64,000 nt of DNA from Hydrogenophilales bacterium (lineage in GTDB: Bacteria; Pseudomonadota; Gammaproteobacteria; Burkholderiales; Thiobacillaceae), in the NCBI GenBank assembly GCA_016195805.1, contig JACPYT010000015.1, positions 124,001-188,000 of the forward strand, read 5' to 3'. Shown here in pieces: positions 1 to 12,912 of the stretch; position 1 is the first letter of the stretch, and each line of letters begins with the position of its first letter. The notes under the pieces are model-generated. The model had not been told where the DNA came from and ran no database searches. It saw only the letters and a list, made by a program, of their open reading frames with translations. The translations under genes were made by a program, and so were the position numbers.

Positions 1-174
1 ATCCAGCTCGCGGTCGAGGTCTTCCAGCAGGCCATCCAGGTGCGGCGCCCGGCTCACCACGTAGCGCACCTGGTTTTTCACGTAGACCGCCTTGGCGAAC
101 GGGCACAGGTTGAGCCCGATGACCGCCTTTTCGATCCACTGTCGCATTGCCGCGATGACTTCCGCCTCGTCCAT
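1..174 (-). CDS. DUF1415 family protein, N-terminal part only
   Basis: Only the first 58 codons are in the window; the gene runs off the left edge. The visible N-terminus has the family's conserved stretch IGLNLCPFAKAV at about residues 18-29, an LCPFA motif typical of short DUF1415 proteins, followed by VRYVVS. The ATG lies at 172-174 on the minus strand. The family has no established function. The gene is divergent from alaS, with about 90 bases between the two start codons. Family assignment is from the motif alone because the rest is not visible. Confidence 0.75.
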   Translation of the reverse strand, partial: MDEAEVIAAMRQWIEKAVIGLNLCPFAKAVYVKNQVRYVVSRAPHLDGLLEDLDRELD

Positions 175-216
175 GTTCCCTGTCCTTGCTGCCTGTAAGG
201 CCGGAACTTTAACGGA

Positions 217-222
217 TACAAT
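217..222 (+). promoter_or_regulatory. possible -10 element for alaS
   Basis: TACAAT sits about 43 bases upstream of the alaS ATG in the short divergent region and is followed by an A/T-rich stretch. I cannot point to a convincing -35 hexamer at the right distance, so this is a weak call. Confidence 0.3.
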
Positions 223-264
223 GCTTTATTGTCCGACGTTCATGCATGAACCCAACCCAATACC

Positions 265-2883
<2,619 letters not shown>

Positions 2884-2961
2884 CAGCAGGTACAGATTTT
2901 GCTCAAATACCCGTTAAGTGCCTGAAAGCACGTTTCGTCACCTTGGGATCGTTTTCACACC

Positions 2962-4653
2962 ATGACATCACTGGCAGATAAATTCGCTTCGCGCCTGGCC
3001 CAACTGACGCCTTTTGGCAAACGCACCGACGACCCGCTGTCCAACCTCAAGACAGCCACCCGCTGGATCGAGAATCTGCCCATCGGCGATGCGTTCAAAT
3101 GCCAGGAAGCCATTCTCGCTGCGCTCAAGCGCTTCAACGAGAACTCGACGCAATATACGAAAGATCGCCTGGCCATCTTCATGCTGCTGGACGAAAAGTC
3201 CCGCGATCTGCAGGACACGCTGGTGCACCAGTACCTGCGCAATCCGCGCATGTCGCGCCCGGTCGAAAGCCAGCTCTGGCATGCCGTGTACGGCCTCTAC
3301 TGGGAAATCGCGCGCGGCTACCACACCTTCGTGCTGCACCTCAGCCGCGATGCGGGCAAAGCCCAGACTGAAGATGCGATCCCGATGATCACGCTGCGCT
3401 CCATCCGCACCTTTGGCCAATTGCTGAAATGGCGCGCCATCCGCTATCTGCCGGCGGGCGAGAAACTCTGGCAGCGGCTCCACAACCTGTATCGCATCGC
3501 CGAAACCGAGGGCTTTCATCGACAGACTCAGCGCGCTTACGCCGAGGATGCGGCCGACTGCAGCTGCGAGACCGCCTACCTGCATATCCTGATGCTGAAT
3601 CTGGCCAGCTCCGGCACGCTCTACCCCAGGCAGCTCGACCTGGTCGACCGCTGGCTGTGCAACTGGCACGGCATGCTCCAACTGGACAGCCGGATCGACA
3701 CCAATGTGCATAATTTCGTCGTCGATCTGTCGGCCGACCACGGTCCGCGCCGCGTGCGTAAACCCGATATCGACAAACCCCTGCGATTCTGGGCGACCGC
3801 AGACCTGCTGCAAAAACTGCAGGAACTGCATACGGCCCTGCAGGAAGGCAGCCCGCCGGCACAGCTTGGCCTGACGGAAACCGCACGCACGGCCGAAAGC
3901 CTCGAACTGCTCGAACATCTGCAGCACCAGTGGGCTTCGCTGGCCACGCGCGAACAGCGGCGTGCGCCGCGCGAGTCGGTCAAGCGGCTGGTCGACGTGA
4001 CCCATGGCCTGAATGCCATCATCGGCCAGATCAAGGCTGCCGACGCGCCCACCAGCGTCTCGCCCTACGGCACCGGGATCAATTACAACGAAGTCGACGA
4101 TGTTCAGGTATACGGGTTCATCACCGACCGCACGCGCGAACGCGTCTCGCAAATGACCTTGCCGGCCATCCAGCATTCGCCCGATGTCGAACGCTGGGTC
4201 ATGCACGATGAAAGCGAATTCGGGTATGGCGCCATCGTCGAATCGCGCGACAAGGACTGGTTGCGGGTCGGCGCGCTGATCGGCATCAAGTCGCATGACG
4301 CCCGCGAATGGCAAATCGGCATCGTGCGCCGCCTGTCCCGCCTCAACGACGACACCAGCTCGGTCGGCATCGAAACCCTGGCCGAAAAACCTACCCTGGC
4401 CATGCTGCACGATACCGTCACGCCGGGTTATACCGTCAACGGATTCGACAACAGCGGCGCCAGTCTGCCGCACCCCAGTCTGTGGCTGGATGGTGCGCAG
4501 AAGACCCTCATCATCGATCCGATCCATTTCACGCTGGGCAAGGTATTTCAGGTCCACAGTGGCGGGCAGGAACGGAAATTCATTGCCTTGGGCAACCCGA
4601 TTGAACGCAGCGAAGGCTGGACACGCGTCATTGCCGAACCGGTGAACAGCTGA
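2962..4653 (+). CDS. conserved protein of unknown function, 563 residues
   Basis: I do not recognise a named family. The protein is soluble-looking, with no signal peptide or membrane segment. The N-terminal two thirds are mostly helical (for example LAIFMLLDEKSRDLQDTLV). The C-terminal third (from about residue 390) is beta-rich and contains VGALIGIKS and WQIGIVRRLSRL, a pattern loosely reminiscent of PilZ-like or other small barrel domains; I treat that as suggestion only. It lies between alaS and a sigma54 response regulator, with about 200 bases before the latter. The position next to a pilus locus makes a surface or signalling role possible but nothing in the sequence proves it. Confidence 0.7.
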   Translation: MTSLADKFASRLAQLTPFGKRTDDPLSNLKTATRWIENLPIGDAFKCQEAILAALKRFNENSTQYTKDRLAIFMLLDEKSRDLQDTLVHQYLRNPRMSRPVESQLWHAVYGLYWEIARGYHTFVLHLSRDAGKAQTEDAIPMITLRSIRTFGQLLKWRAIRYLPAGEKLWQRLHNLYRIAETEGFHRQTQRAYAEDAADCSCETAYLHILMLNLASSGTLYPRQLDLVDRWLCNWHGMLQLDSRIDTNVHNFVVDLSADHGPRRVRKPDIDKPLRFWATADLLQKLQELHTALQEGSPPAQLGLTETARTAESLELLEHLQHQWASLATREQRRAPRESVKRLVDVTHGLNAIIGQIKAADAPTSVSPYGTGINYNEVDDVQVYGFITDRTRERVSQMTLPAIQHSPDVERWVMHDESEFGYGAIVESRDKDWLRVGALIGIKSHDAREWQIGIVRRLSRLNDDTSSVGIETLAEKPTLAMLHDTVTPGYTVNGFDNSGASLPHPSLWLDGAQKTLIIDPIHFTLGKVFQVHSGGQERKFIALGNPIERSEGWTRVIAEPVNS

Positions 4654-4849
4654 CCGTTCAGGGGTCCGCGGTCTCCCGCGCTGCAATCTTTCTTCGTTTG
4701 CGGCCAGAATCCACGCTCCGAATGTGCGTCCCGGTTTAACTTTCACCGGGTCTCTGGCACAATCGTCGAAAATCCGACACACGCGCGCAATAATTTCCCC
4801 TGTACGCAGATGCAGGCGCGCTTTCGGTACCAATCGACCTGGAGGATAT

Positions 4850-6280
4850 GTGGTCCAAACCAACAAGCCTAGCCTGCTGATCGTCGATGACGATCCGCTG
4901 ATCTCCGATACGCTCACCTATGTCCTGAGCAAGGACTTCGACATCTCCGCCGCCGAATCGCGCGCGCAGGTGAAAAGCCTGATGATGCAACTGGACGAGC
5001 CGCCGCAACTGGCCCTGGTCGACCTGGGCCTGCCGCCGCAGCCGCACAAGCCCGACGAAGGCTTCGCCCTGATCGCCGATCTGTTGAGCGTCTCGCCCAG
5101 CATCAAGATCCTGGTCCTCTCGGGCCAGAGCGACGAGGCCAATGCGCGCCACGCGCGCGCGCTGGGTGCGATCGATTTCGTCGCCAAGCCGTGCGAGCCC
5201 GAGCGGCTGAAATCGCTGCTGTTCAACGCGCTGCTGGTGCAGGACGCCGAGCGCAGCGCCGACAAGGCCCCGGCCCCGGCCAAGGACTCCGGCATCGTCG
5301 GCGACAGCCCGGCGATGGACAAGCTGCGCGAGCAGATCAAGCAGTATGCGGCGGCGCCGTTCCCGGTGCTGATCGAGGGCGAATCCGGCAGCGGCAAGGA
5401 ACGCGTCGCCTCCAGCCTGCACCAGCTGTCGCCGCGCTCGCACAAGCCCTATCTGGCGCTCAACTGCGCGGCGATCTCGCCGACGCTGGTCGAGCCCACC
5501 CTGTTCGGTTATGCCAAGGGCGCCTTCACCGGCGCCACCAGCGCGCGCGCCGGCTACTTCGAGGAGGCCGAAAACGGTACCCTGTTCCTCGACGAGATCG
5601 GCGAACTGCCGCTGGAACTGCAGGCCAAGCTGCTGCGCGTGCTGGAAAACGGCGAATACCAGCGCGTCGGCGAAACCCAGCCGCGCTTTTCCAACGCCCG
5701 CGTGGTCACCGCGACCAACCGCGACCTGCGCGCCGAGATCAAGGCCGGACGCTTCCGCGCCGACCTCTATCACCGGCTGTCGGTGTTCTCCATCGCGGTG
5801 CCACCGCTGCGCGAAATGGGGCGGGACAAGCTCACGCTGCTCAATCATTTCCGCGATTTCTACGCCCGCGAAGCCAAGAGCCAGCCGTTTTCGCTCGACC
5901 CTCGCGCGCAGCAGATGTGGGAGGACTACCACTTCCCCGGCAACGTGCGCGAATTGCGCAACATCGCCATCCGGCTGACCACCAAGTACCCCGGCATGGC
6001 GGTCAATGCGCAGCAGCTGGAAGCCGAACTCGATACCGATCAGGCCTATCCGCAGGAAATTCCCCTTGCCAACGACAGCAAGGCGCTGATCGAACTGGCG
6101 CGCAAGCAGTTGCAGACCCTGGCCAACTTCAACCTCGACGTCACCTTGCGCCAGTGGGAAAAAGCCTACGTCGAGGCCGCGCTCAACATGACCCACGGCA
6201 ACCTGTCGCAGGCCGCCAAGCTGCTCGGCATCAACCGCACCACGCTGTACAGCCGCATGCAAACGTACGGAACCGAGTAG
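4850..6280 (+). CDS. sigma54-dependent response regulator (PrsR/PilR-like)
   Basis: Two-component transcriptional activator working with sigma54. An N-terminal receiver domain carries the acidic pocket LIVDDD near residues 11-16, the phospho-acceptor D58 in LVDLGLP and the conserved lysine in AKP. The AAA+ domain has Walker A GESGSGKE (177-184), the sigma54-contacting GAFTGA (224-229) and Walker [12 protein letters not shown] Fis-type helix-turn-helix ends the protein ([16 protein letters not shown]). The GTG at 4850 is chosen over longer readings because GGAGG lies five bases upstream. The protein resembles PEP-CTERM-associated PrsR regulators. A membrane kinase without a regulator lies at 17337-19073, and an exact sigma54 promoter precedes the pilin gene at 19330; these are the likely partner and target (inference). 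The stop codon TAG is the first triplet of a structured repeat. Confidence 0.93.
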   Translation: MVQTNKPSLLIVDDDPLISDTLTYVLSKDFDISAAESRAQVKSLMMQLDEPPQLALVDLGLPPQPHKPDEGFALIADLLSVSPSIKILVLSGQSDEANARHARALGAIDFVAKPCEPERLKSLLFNALLVQDAERSADKAPAPAKDSGIVGDSPAMDKLREQIKQYAAAPFPVLIEGESGSGKERVASSLHQLSPRSHKPYLALNCAAISPTLVEPTLFGYAKGAFTGATSARAGYFEEAENGTLFLDEIGELPLELQAKLLRVLENGEYQRVGETQPRFSNARVVTATNRDLRAEIKAGRFRADLYHRLSVFSIAVPPLREMGRDKLTLLNHFRDFYAREAKSQPFSLDPRAQQMWEDYHFPGNVRELRNIAIRLTTKYPGMAVNAQQLEAELDTDQAYPQEIPLANDSKALIELARKQLQTLANFNLDVTLRQWEKAYVEAALNMTHGNLSQAAKLLGINRTTLYSRMQTYGTE

Positions 6281-6543
6281 GGCGTGCTAATGCTCATTTC
6301 ACGCCTGCGACGAGTTCAATTTGGGTGCAGTCCGCGAAGCGTGACGCGCCGCAGTGCGATCACTGCAAGCGGCTCGCGACAAAGGAATGCGCCCAAATTG
6401 AATTCGTCCCTCCGGGTTTCCGCGAGAAAGCGCGTCTGCGGCGTTGCGCCGCTTGGCAAGGGATGGCCCTTGCCTGCGCGACACGCCTTGCATCCATCGC
6501 TTTCTCGCGGAAACGCAGACGCGAAATGAGCATTAGCACGCCC
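6278..6543. repeat. structured intergenic element, copy A
   Basis: Fills the whole gap between the response regulator and the next gene. Terminal arms 6280-6300 and 6523-6543 are a perfect 21-base inverted repeat. Inside are two arms. One is closed by near-complementary runs around 6309-6326 and 6388-6405, with an inner hairpin GCAGTG/CACTGC. The other is closed by a perfect 16-base repeat (6417-6432 with 6498-6513), with an inner hairpin around GGCAAGGG/CCCTTGCC. The layout is a three-way junction. Its core matches copies B (29088-29349) and C (45516-45708), in reverse orientation to B. The downstream GTG start at 6548 is only four bases beyond the element and has no visible Shine-Dalgarno sequence. 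Confidence 0.85.
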
Positions 6544-6547
6544 TCCC

Positions 6548-7858
6548 GTGTATTTTGACTATTTCGGTCTGAAAGAAGCGCCCTTCCGCATCACGCCGAA
6601 TACCGAATACTGGTATGCCGGCGGCCAGCGCGGGGAAATGCTCATGGCCCTGCTGTATGCCATCGGTCAGGGCGAAGGCATCATCAAGGTGGTCGGCGAA
6701 GTCGGCAGCGGCAAGACCATGCTGTGCCGCAAACTGGTCGCCCAGCTGCCCGACCGGGTCGACAGCGTCTACCTGGGCAATCCCACCTTGTCGCCCGACG
6801 ACATGCTGGCGGCGATTCTGGCCGATCTGGGTATCGACACGCCCGAAAACGGCCGCCAGGCGCGACTGACCCAGCTCAATGCCACCCTGCTGGCGCGCCA
6901 CGAAGCGGGCCGTCGCGTGGTGGTGTTCGTCGAGGAAGCGCAGGGCATCGCACTGGACAACCTGGAGTTCCTGCGGCTGCTGACCAACCTGGAAACGGCC
7001 ACCGACAAGCTGCTGCAGATCGTGCTGTTCGGTCAGCCCGAACTCGACGTGCAACTGGCCGATCCGCGCATACGCCAGTTGAAGGACCGCATCACGCTGA
7101 GCCTGAACCTGTCCCCGCTGACCGAATCCGAGGTCGCCGAGTACCTGCGCGCGCGTCTCGCGGTCGCCGGCTACCGCGGTCCCGATCTGTTTTCGCCCGC
7201 GCTGATCGCGCGCCTGGCGCATCTCTCGGGCGGCCTGTCACGCCGCATCAACGTGCTGGCGGACAAAACCCTGCTCGCCGCCTATGCCGGGCAGACCCAC
7301 ACGCTCGCCCCGGAACATCTGGACGCCGCGGCGGGCGACGCCGAAATCCAGTCGCCCGGGCAGGCCGGCCGTCGCCCCCGATTGCCGCGCTGGGCCTGGC
7401 TGAGTGCCGGCGTGGCGGCCGGACTCGGCCTGCTGGCGTTCGTTGTCTGGCAGGCCATGTCGCTGGCTGCCCGACCGCCCGCCAGGCAGCCGCAGGCAGC
7501 CAATGCGCTCCGCTCGCCCGCTGCCGCACCGGTTGCTCGCGTGACCGAACTCGCGCGGCAAACCCAGCGCTGGCTTGCCGCCGCCGCCCCCGAAACCCAC
7601 GTGATCCAGATCGCCTCGGCTAAAGAAGCCGCGCAGGCAGCCGTATTATTGGGTGGTTTGAACGCCGCCACGCCGCAGCCGGTGCGGGTGCTGCATGGTC
7701 TGAGCCGGGGCGCGCCCGCCTGGATGATCCTGGCAGGCGAGTTCCCCAACCGTGACGCAGCCGAGGCGGCATTGCGCACATTGCCCGCCGCGCCAGCAAG
7801 TACGCCGTTTCTGCGCACGGTCGGCAAAATGCGCAGCGTAGTCTTGCCAACGGAATGA
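6548..7858 (+). CDS. mshM: MSHA/ExeA-type AAA ATPase with membrane segment and SPOR-like C-terminus
   Basis: The N-terminus (YFDYFGLKEAPFRITP) and Walker A GEVGSGKT (50-57), followed by Walker B VVFVEEAQ, identify an ExeA/MshM-type AAA ATPase, a group linked to assembling secretins or pili at the cell wall. A single membrane segment lies near residues 280-300 (WAWLSAGVAAGLGLLAFVVW). The last about 85 residues start with HVIQIAS and contain WMILAGEF, resembling a peptidoglycan-binding SPOR domain. This order (ATPase, membrane, SPOR) is like DamX. It is the first gene of the pilus operon and overlaps the secretin gene by ATGA. GTG at 6548 gives the canonical family N-terminus. Gene name by analogy with the Vibrio MSHA locus. 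Confidence 0.88.
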   Translation: MYFDYFGLKEAPFRITPNTEYWYAGGQRGEMLMALLYAIGQGEGIIKVVGEVGSGKTMLCRKLVAQLPDRVDSVYLGNPTLSPDDMLAAILADLGIDTPENGRQARLTQLNATLLARHEAGRRVVVFVEEAQGIALDNLEFLRLLTNLETATDKLLQIVLFGQPELDVQLADPRIRQLKDRITLSLNLSPLTESEVAEYLRARLAVAGYRGPDLFSPALIARLAHLSGGLSRRINVLADKTLLAAYAGQTHTLAPEHLDAAAGDAEIQSPGQAGRRPRLPRWAWLSAGVAAGLGLLAFVVWQAMSLAARPPARQPQAANALRSPAAAPVARVTELARQTQRWLAAAAPETHVIQIASAKEAAQAAVLLGGLNAATPQPVRVLHGLSRGAPAWMILAGEFPNRDAAEAALRTLPAAPASTPFLRTVGKMRSVVLPTE

Positions 7859-9642
7859 AGATGGAAACTGCTGTGTTGAAACGCTCCGTATTGACGGGCC
7901 TGGCGCTGTCCAGCCTCGTGCTGGCGAGCGGCTGCGTTCCCCCGCGGGCGTTTGACACCTCGCCCGACCATATCACCCGGCCCAGCCCCGCAGCCGTTCC
8001 TGCCAGCCCGCCGCCCGCGCCGGTCAAGGCCGTGCCCGCGCTGTCTCCGCCCAAACCGGGTGTGCCGGTGCCGACTTATACCGTCGTGGTCAACGACGTG
8101 CCGGTGAAGGACCTGCTGTTTTCCATCGCACGCGACACCCAGTACAACATCGATCTGTATCCCGGCATCTCCGGGAACGTTTCGCTCAATGCCGTACAGG
8201 AGCCGTTGCCCGCCATTCTCGACCGCATTGCGCGGCAGGCCGACCTGCGCTACGAAATGAACGGCCGCACGGTGTCGATCATGCCCGACACCCCCTACGC
8301 CAAGACCTATACCGTCAATTACGTCAACGTCGCCCGCAACACGACCTCCAGCGTCGGCGTAGCGGCGCAGATCGCCAGCACCGGAGGCGGCATCGGCACG
8401 GGAACGGGGGCCGGCGGCGTCTCCGCCTCAGCCAGCGCGGGGAACTCCTCCACCACCACCGTCGCCAGCCAGTCGAACAGCGATCTGTGGACGGTACTGG
8501 CCGACAACATCCGCACTCTCCTCGCCGGCACGCGCGCGGTCACCCAGAGCACCGCGGAACGCGCCGCCCAACTGGACGCAGAAAAGGCCGAACGCGCCGA
8601 GCGGGTCTCGCAGGCCGAGGCCGCCAGCAAGGCCGGCCCGGGCGCGGCCAACCTGTTCACTGCCGCGTTTGCCAACCAGCCGACGGGCGACGGCAAATAC
8701 GACGTGGCGATCAACCCGGTCGCCGGCACCGTGACCGTTCTGGGCACCTCCAGGCAGCAGGAACTGGTGCAGCAGTACCTCGACCGCGTCATGCAGTCCG
8801 CCCAACGCCAGGTGCTGATCGAGGCAACCATCGTCGAGGTCACGCTCAAGGATCAGTACCGCGCCGGCATCGACTGGTCGAAAGCCCTGCAGGGCGCCAC
8901 CGGCTGGAAGATCACCACCTCCGCAGGCGGCGGCGCCAGCGCGCTGGCCGGAACGCTCTCGCCCTTCATCCAGGCCACCTACACCAATAGCGGCAACAAC
9001 GGCTTCACAGCTGCCATCGACCTGCTGGAATCGTTCGGCAAGACCCGGGTGCTCTCCAGCCCCAAGCTCATGGCGCTGAACAACCAGACCGCCCTGCTCA
9101 AGGTCGTCGACAATCTGGTTTACTTTTCCGTCCAGGCGCAGCAGGGAACGCTGTCTTCCTCCGGTTCGGTTCTGCAGCCCGCCACCTTCACGACCACGGC
9201 CCATACCGTGCCGGTAGGCGTCGTCATGTCGGTCTTGCCGCAAATCAACGAAAACGGCATGGTGTCGCTCACCGTACGTCCCACCATTTCGCGCAAGGTG
9301 GGCGATGCGACCGATCCGAATCCCAGCATTCCAGCCACCGTCCCCAACAAGATTCCCATCATCCAGGTGCGCGAAATGGAATCGCTGCTGCAGGTGCGCA
9401 GCGGCCAGACCGTGGTCCTCGGCGGCCTGATCCAGGACGACAGTGACAATGCCCGCGACGGTCTGCCGGTCCTGTCGCGCCCCGAGGGCATCGGCGCCCT
9501 GTTCGGCCAGCATGAACGCAAGAACAACCAGACCGAACTGGTGATCTTTCTGCGGCCCACCGTGGTGTCCAATCCCACGCTGGACAGCGATGAGTTGCGC
9601 CAATTCCAGCGCCTGCTTCCTGCGGCGCGGAGTACCCAGTGA
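7855..9642 (+). CDS. mshL: MSHA-type secretin, outer-membrane lipoprotein
   Basis: Forms the outer-membrane ring through which the pilus passes. A lipoprotein signal is visible (LVLASG followed by C at about residue 27). It is followed by a proline-rich linker and a secretin N-domain (PVKDLLFSIARDTQYNIDLYP). The C-terminal secretin core includes QRQVLIEATIVEVTL, SSPKLMALNNQTALLKVVDN and VRSGQTVVLGGLIQD. A glycine/serine-rich insert near residues 175-205 and an alanine-rich stretch near 220-265 lie between. The start codon overlaps the preceding stop (ATGA), showing translational coupling. Its 595 residues are typical for MshL/PilQ-like secretins. It acts with the following TPR protein and the inner-membrane PilM/N/O/P-like set. 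Confidence 0.93.
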   Translation: MKMETAVLKRSVLTGLALSSLVLASGCVPPRAFDTSPDHITRPSPAAVPASPPPAPVKAVPALSPPKPGVPVPTYTVVVNDVPVKDLLFSIARDTQYNIDLYPGISGNVSLNAVQEPLPAILDRIARQADLRYEMNGRTVSIMPDTPYAKTYTVNYVNVARNTTSSVGVAAQIASTGGGIGTGTGAGGVSASASAGNSSTTTVASQSNSDLWTVLADNIRTLLAGTRAVTQSTAERAAQLDAEKAERAERVSQAEAASKAGPGAANLFTAAFANQPTGDGKYDVAINPVAGTVTVLGTSRQQELVQQYLDRVMQSAQRQVLIEATIVEVTLKDQYRAGIDWSKALQGATGWKITTSAGGGASALAGTLSPFIQATYTNSGNNGFTAAIDLLESFGKTRVLSSPKLMALNNQTALLKVVDNLVYFSVQAQQGTLSSSGSVLQPATFTTTAHTVPVGVVMSVLPQINENGMVSLTVRPTISRKVGDATDPNPSIPATVPNKIPIIQVREMESLLQVRSGQTVVLGGLIQDDSDNARDGLPVLSRPEGIGALFGQHERKNNQTELVIFLRPTVVSNPTLDSDELRQFQRLLPAARSTQ

Positions 9643-10751
9643 GCCTGCTACTGAAAGCGCTGAAACAGGCCGAAACCGCACACCCGGGGCGACTTGGCGC
9701 GGACAGGCCTGATTCCGACCGAATCGAGGGTGACCTCGAACTGGAACCGGCCCTCCCCGGCACCGCGAAGGCGCGCGAATGGGTCGAACCGCCCGGCCTG
9801 CTGTTCGGCAACGGCGAATCCGTGCCCGGCGCGCACGCGGCGCCCCGACTGCGCTGGCCGCGGCTTTCGCTGGTGCCGCTCACCGCCTTGCTGGCGGTCC
9901 TGATCGCACTGGGCTACGGGGTGTACCTCTACTTCGCCCTGCAACCGCCGGCTGCCCTGCCACCGCCGCCGGCCATGGCCCATGTCGCTGCACCCGCCGC
10001 CGCGGCCCCAGCGCCACCTCAGCCTGCGCCGATCGCATTGCCCGCCACGCCCGTGCGCCATCCCGAACCTGCCGCCATAGCCGCCCGCGCAGCAGCCCGG
10101 CCCGTCACGCCGCCGGCCGACGACACGCGCCATGCGGCGGCGCCAGCACGCCACGCGCTGACGGCCACCCTACCCGTGTTCCAGCCCGACCTGCAGACGA
10201 ATCTGCTCACCCAGGCCTACGCCGCCTACCAGCGCGGCGCCTTGGCCGAAGCGCAACGGCTTTACACCCAGGCTGCCGCCCACAGGCCCAGTGTGGATGC
10301 GCTGCTGGGATTGGCAGCGATTGCGAGTGCGCAAAATCGCGACGCGGACGCCCAGCGCTTCTATCGCCAGGTGCTCGATCTCGACCCCCGCAATGCAGCC
10401 GCCCAGGGCGCCCTGCTCGACCTGCTGGGCAACACCGACAGCCAGGCCACCGAAAGCCGCCTGAAAACGCTGATCGAACGCGCCCCCAGCCCTGAGCTCT
10501 ACCAGACACTTGGCAATCTCTACGCCGGGCAAGGACGCTGGAACGACGCCCAGTCTGCCTACTTCGAGGCGTATCGGGGTGCGCCCGACAACGCCGATTA
10601 CGCCTTCAACCTGGCCGTCAGCCTCGACCAGTTGCAGCAGTATCCGAGCGCGCTGACGTATTACGAGAAAGCCCTCGCAGATAGCGGCGCACACCGCTAC
10701 GACCGCGCCCAGGCCGAAGCGCGCGTGCGGCAGCTGAAGTCGGTTCGATAA
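9639..10751 (+). CDS. mshN: TPR protein of the pilus operon (MshN-like)
   Basis: The N-terminus SLLLKALKQAE is the short cytoplasmic start seen in MshN/GspB-type proteins. A membrane segment (about residues 72-98, LTALLAVLIALGYGVYLYFAL) is followed by a long Ala/Pro-rich periplasmic linker. From about residue 185 to the end lie several tetratricopeptide repeats (LLTQAYAAYQRGALAEAQRLY, FYRQVLDLDPRNAAA, LYQTLGNLYAGQGRWNDAQ). It is likely a periplasmic scaffold for secretin or pilus assembly. The start is GTG at 9639, overlapping the secretin stop (GTGA). The exact MshN name is by position and architecture. Confidence 0.85.
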   Translation: MSLLLKALKQAETAHPGRLGADRPDSDRIEGDLELEPALPGTAKAREWVEPPGLLFGNGESVPGAHAAPRLRWPRLSLVPLTALLAVLIALGYGVYLYFALQPPAALPPPPAMAHVAAPAAAAPAPPQPAPIALPATPVRHPEPAAIAARAAARPVTPPADDTRHAAAPARHALTATLPVFQPDLQTNLLTQAYAAYQRGALAEAQRLYTQAAAHRPSVDALLGLAAIASAQNRDADAQRFYRQVLDLDPRNAAAQGALLDLLGNTDSQATESRLKTLIERAPSPELYQTLGNLYAGQGRWNDAQSAYFEAYRGAPDNADYAFNLAVSLDQLQQYPSALTYYEKALADSGAHRYDRAQAEARVRQLKSVR

Positions 10752-10760
10752 GAGCCCCGC

Positions 10761-12458
<1,698 letters not shown>

Positions 12459-12485
12459 GGACGGAGATGAGGGCACTGTCCGCAT

Positions 12486-12903
12486 GGCCTCGCAGGCTTC
12501 GCTTTTCGCCTGCGGGCGAGTCACTTTCTTTTGCTTCGCCAAAAGAAAGTGACCAAAGAAAAGGCGGCGCCAAATCGGCAGCGCTGAAGGGGAGCAACCC
12601 CGGGTACCGTCCACGCGTAATGCCAACTGCTCGCCCAACGCTGGCGCTCGCATGGGTGCCCCTTGTGTGTCGCCGAGAAGCGCAGCCGCCCGAGGAAAAA
12701 AGGGGCTGGGTGTCTGAGCTCCGCAGCAGAGCACGTTTTGTGTGCCCTGCCAGGGCGGGTTCCAGCCCCGCCTCGGGTGGCGAGCATCGCAGGGGAGCCG
12801 AAGGCCGACACACCAGAGGTGGCCTTTTCTTTGGTCACTTTCTTTTGGCCACGCAAAAGAAAGTAACTCGCCCGCAGGCGAAAAGCGAAGCCACCGCGAG
12901 GCC
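12486..12903. repeat. large palindromic repeat inside the pilus operon
   Basis: The 454-base gap between mshE and mshG is almost entirely one inverted repeat. The left arm, 12486-12565, is closely complementary to the right arm, 12822-12903. Each arm itself contains a nested palindrome of the form CACTTTCTTTTG/CAAAAGAAAGTG. The centre (about 12570-12820) holds no convincing gene. Similar CTTTCTTTTGG-containing repeats are widespread in proteobacterial intergenic DNA and often give rise to spurious small ORFs. The element lies between two genes of one operon and could end or attenuate transcription, or protect message ends (inference). Confidence 0.85.
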
Positions 12904-12912
12904 AGCCTAACC

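Noticed and set aside
4756-4775. TGGCAC resembling a sigma54 -24 element before the response regulator
   Set aside because: No GC at the -12 position with correct spacing.
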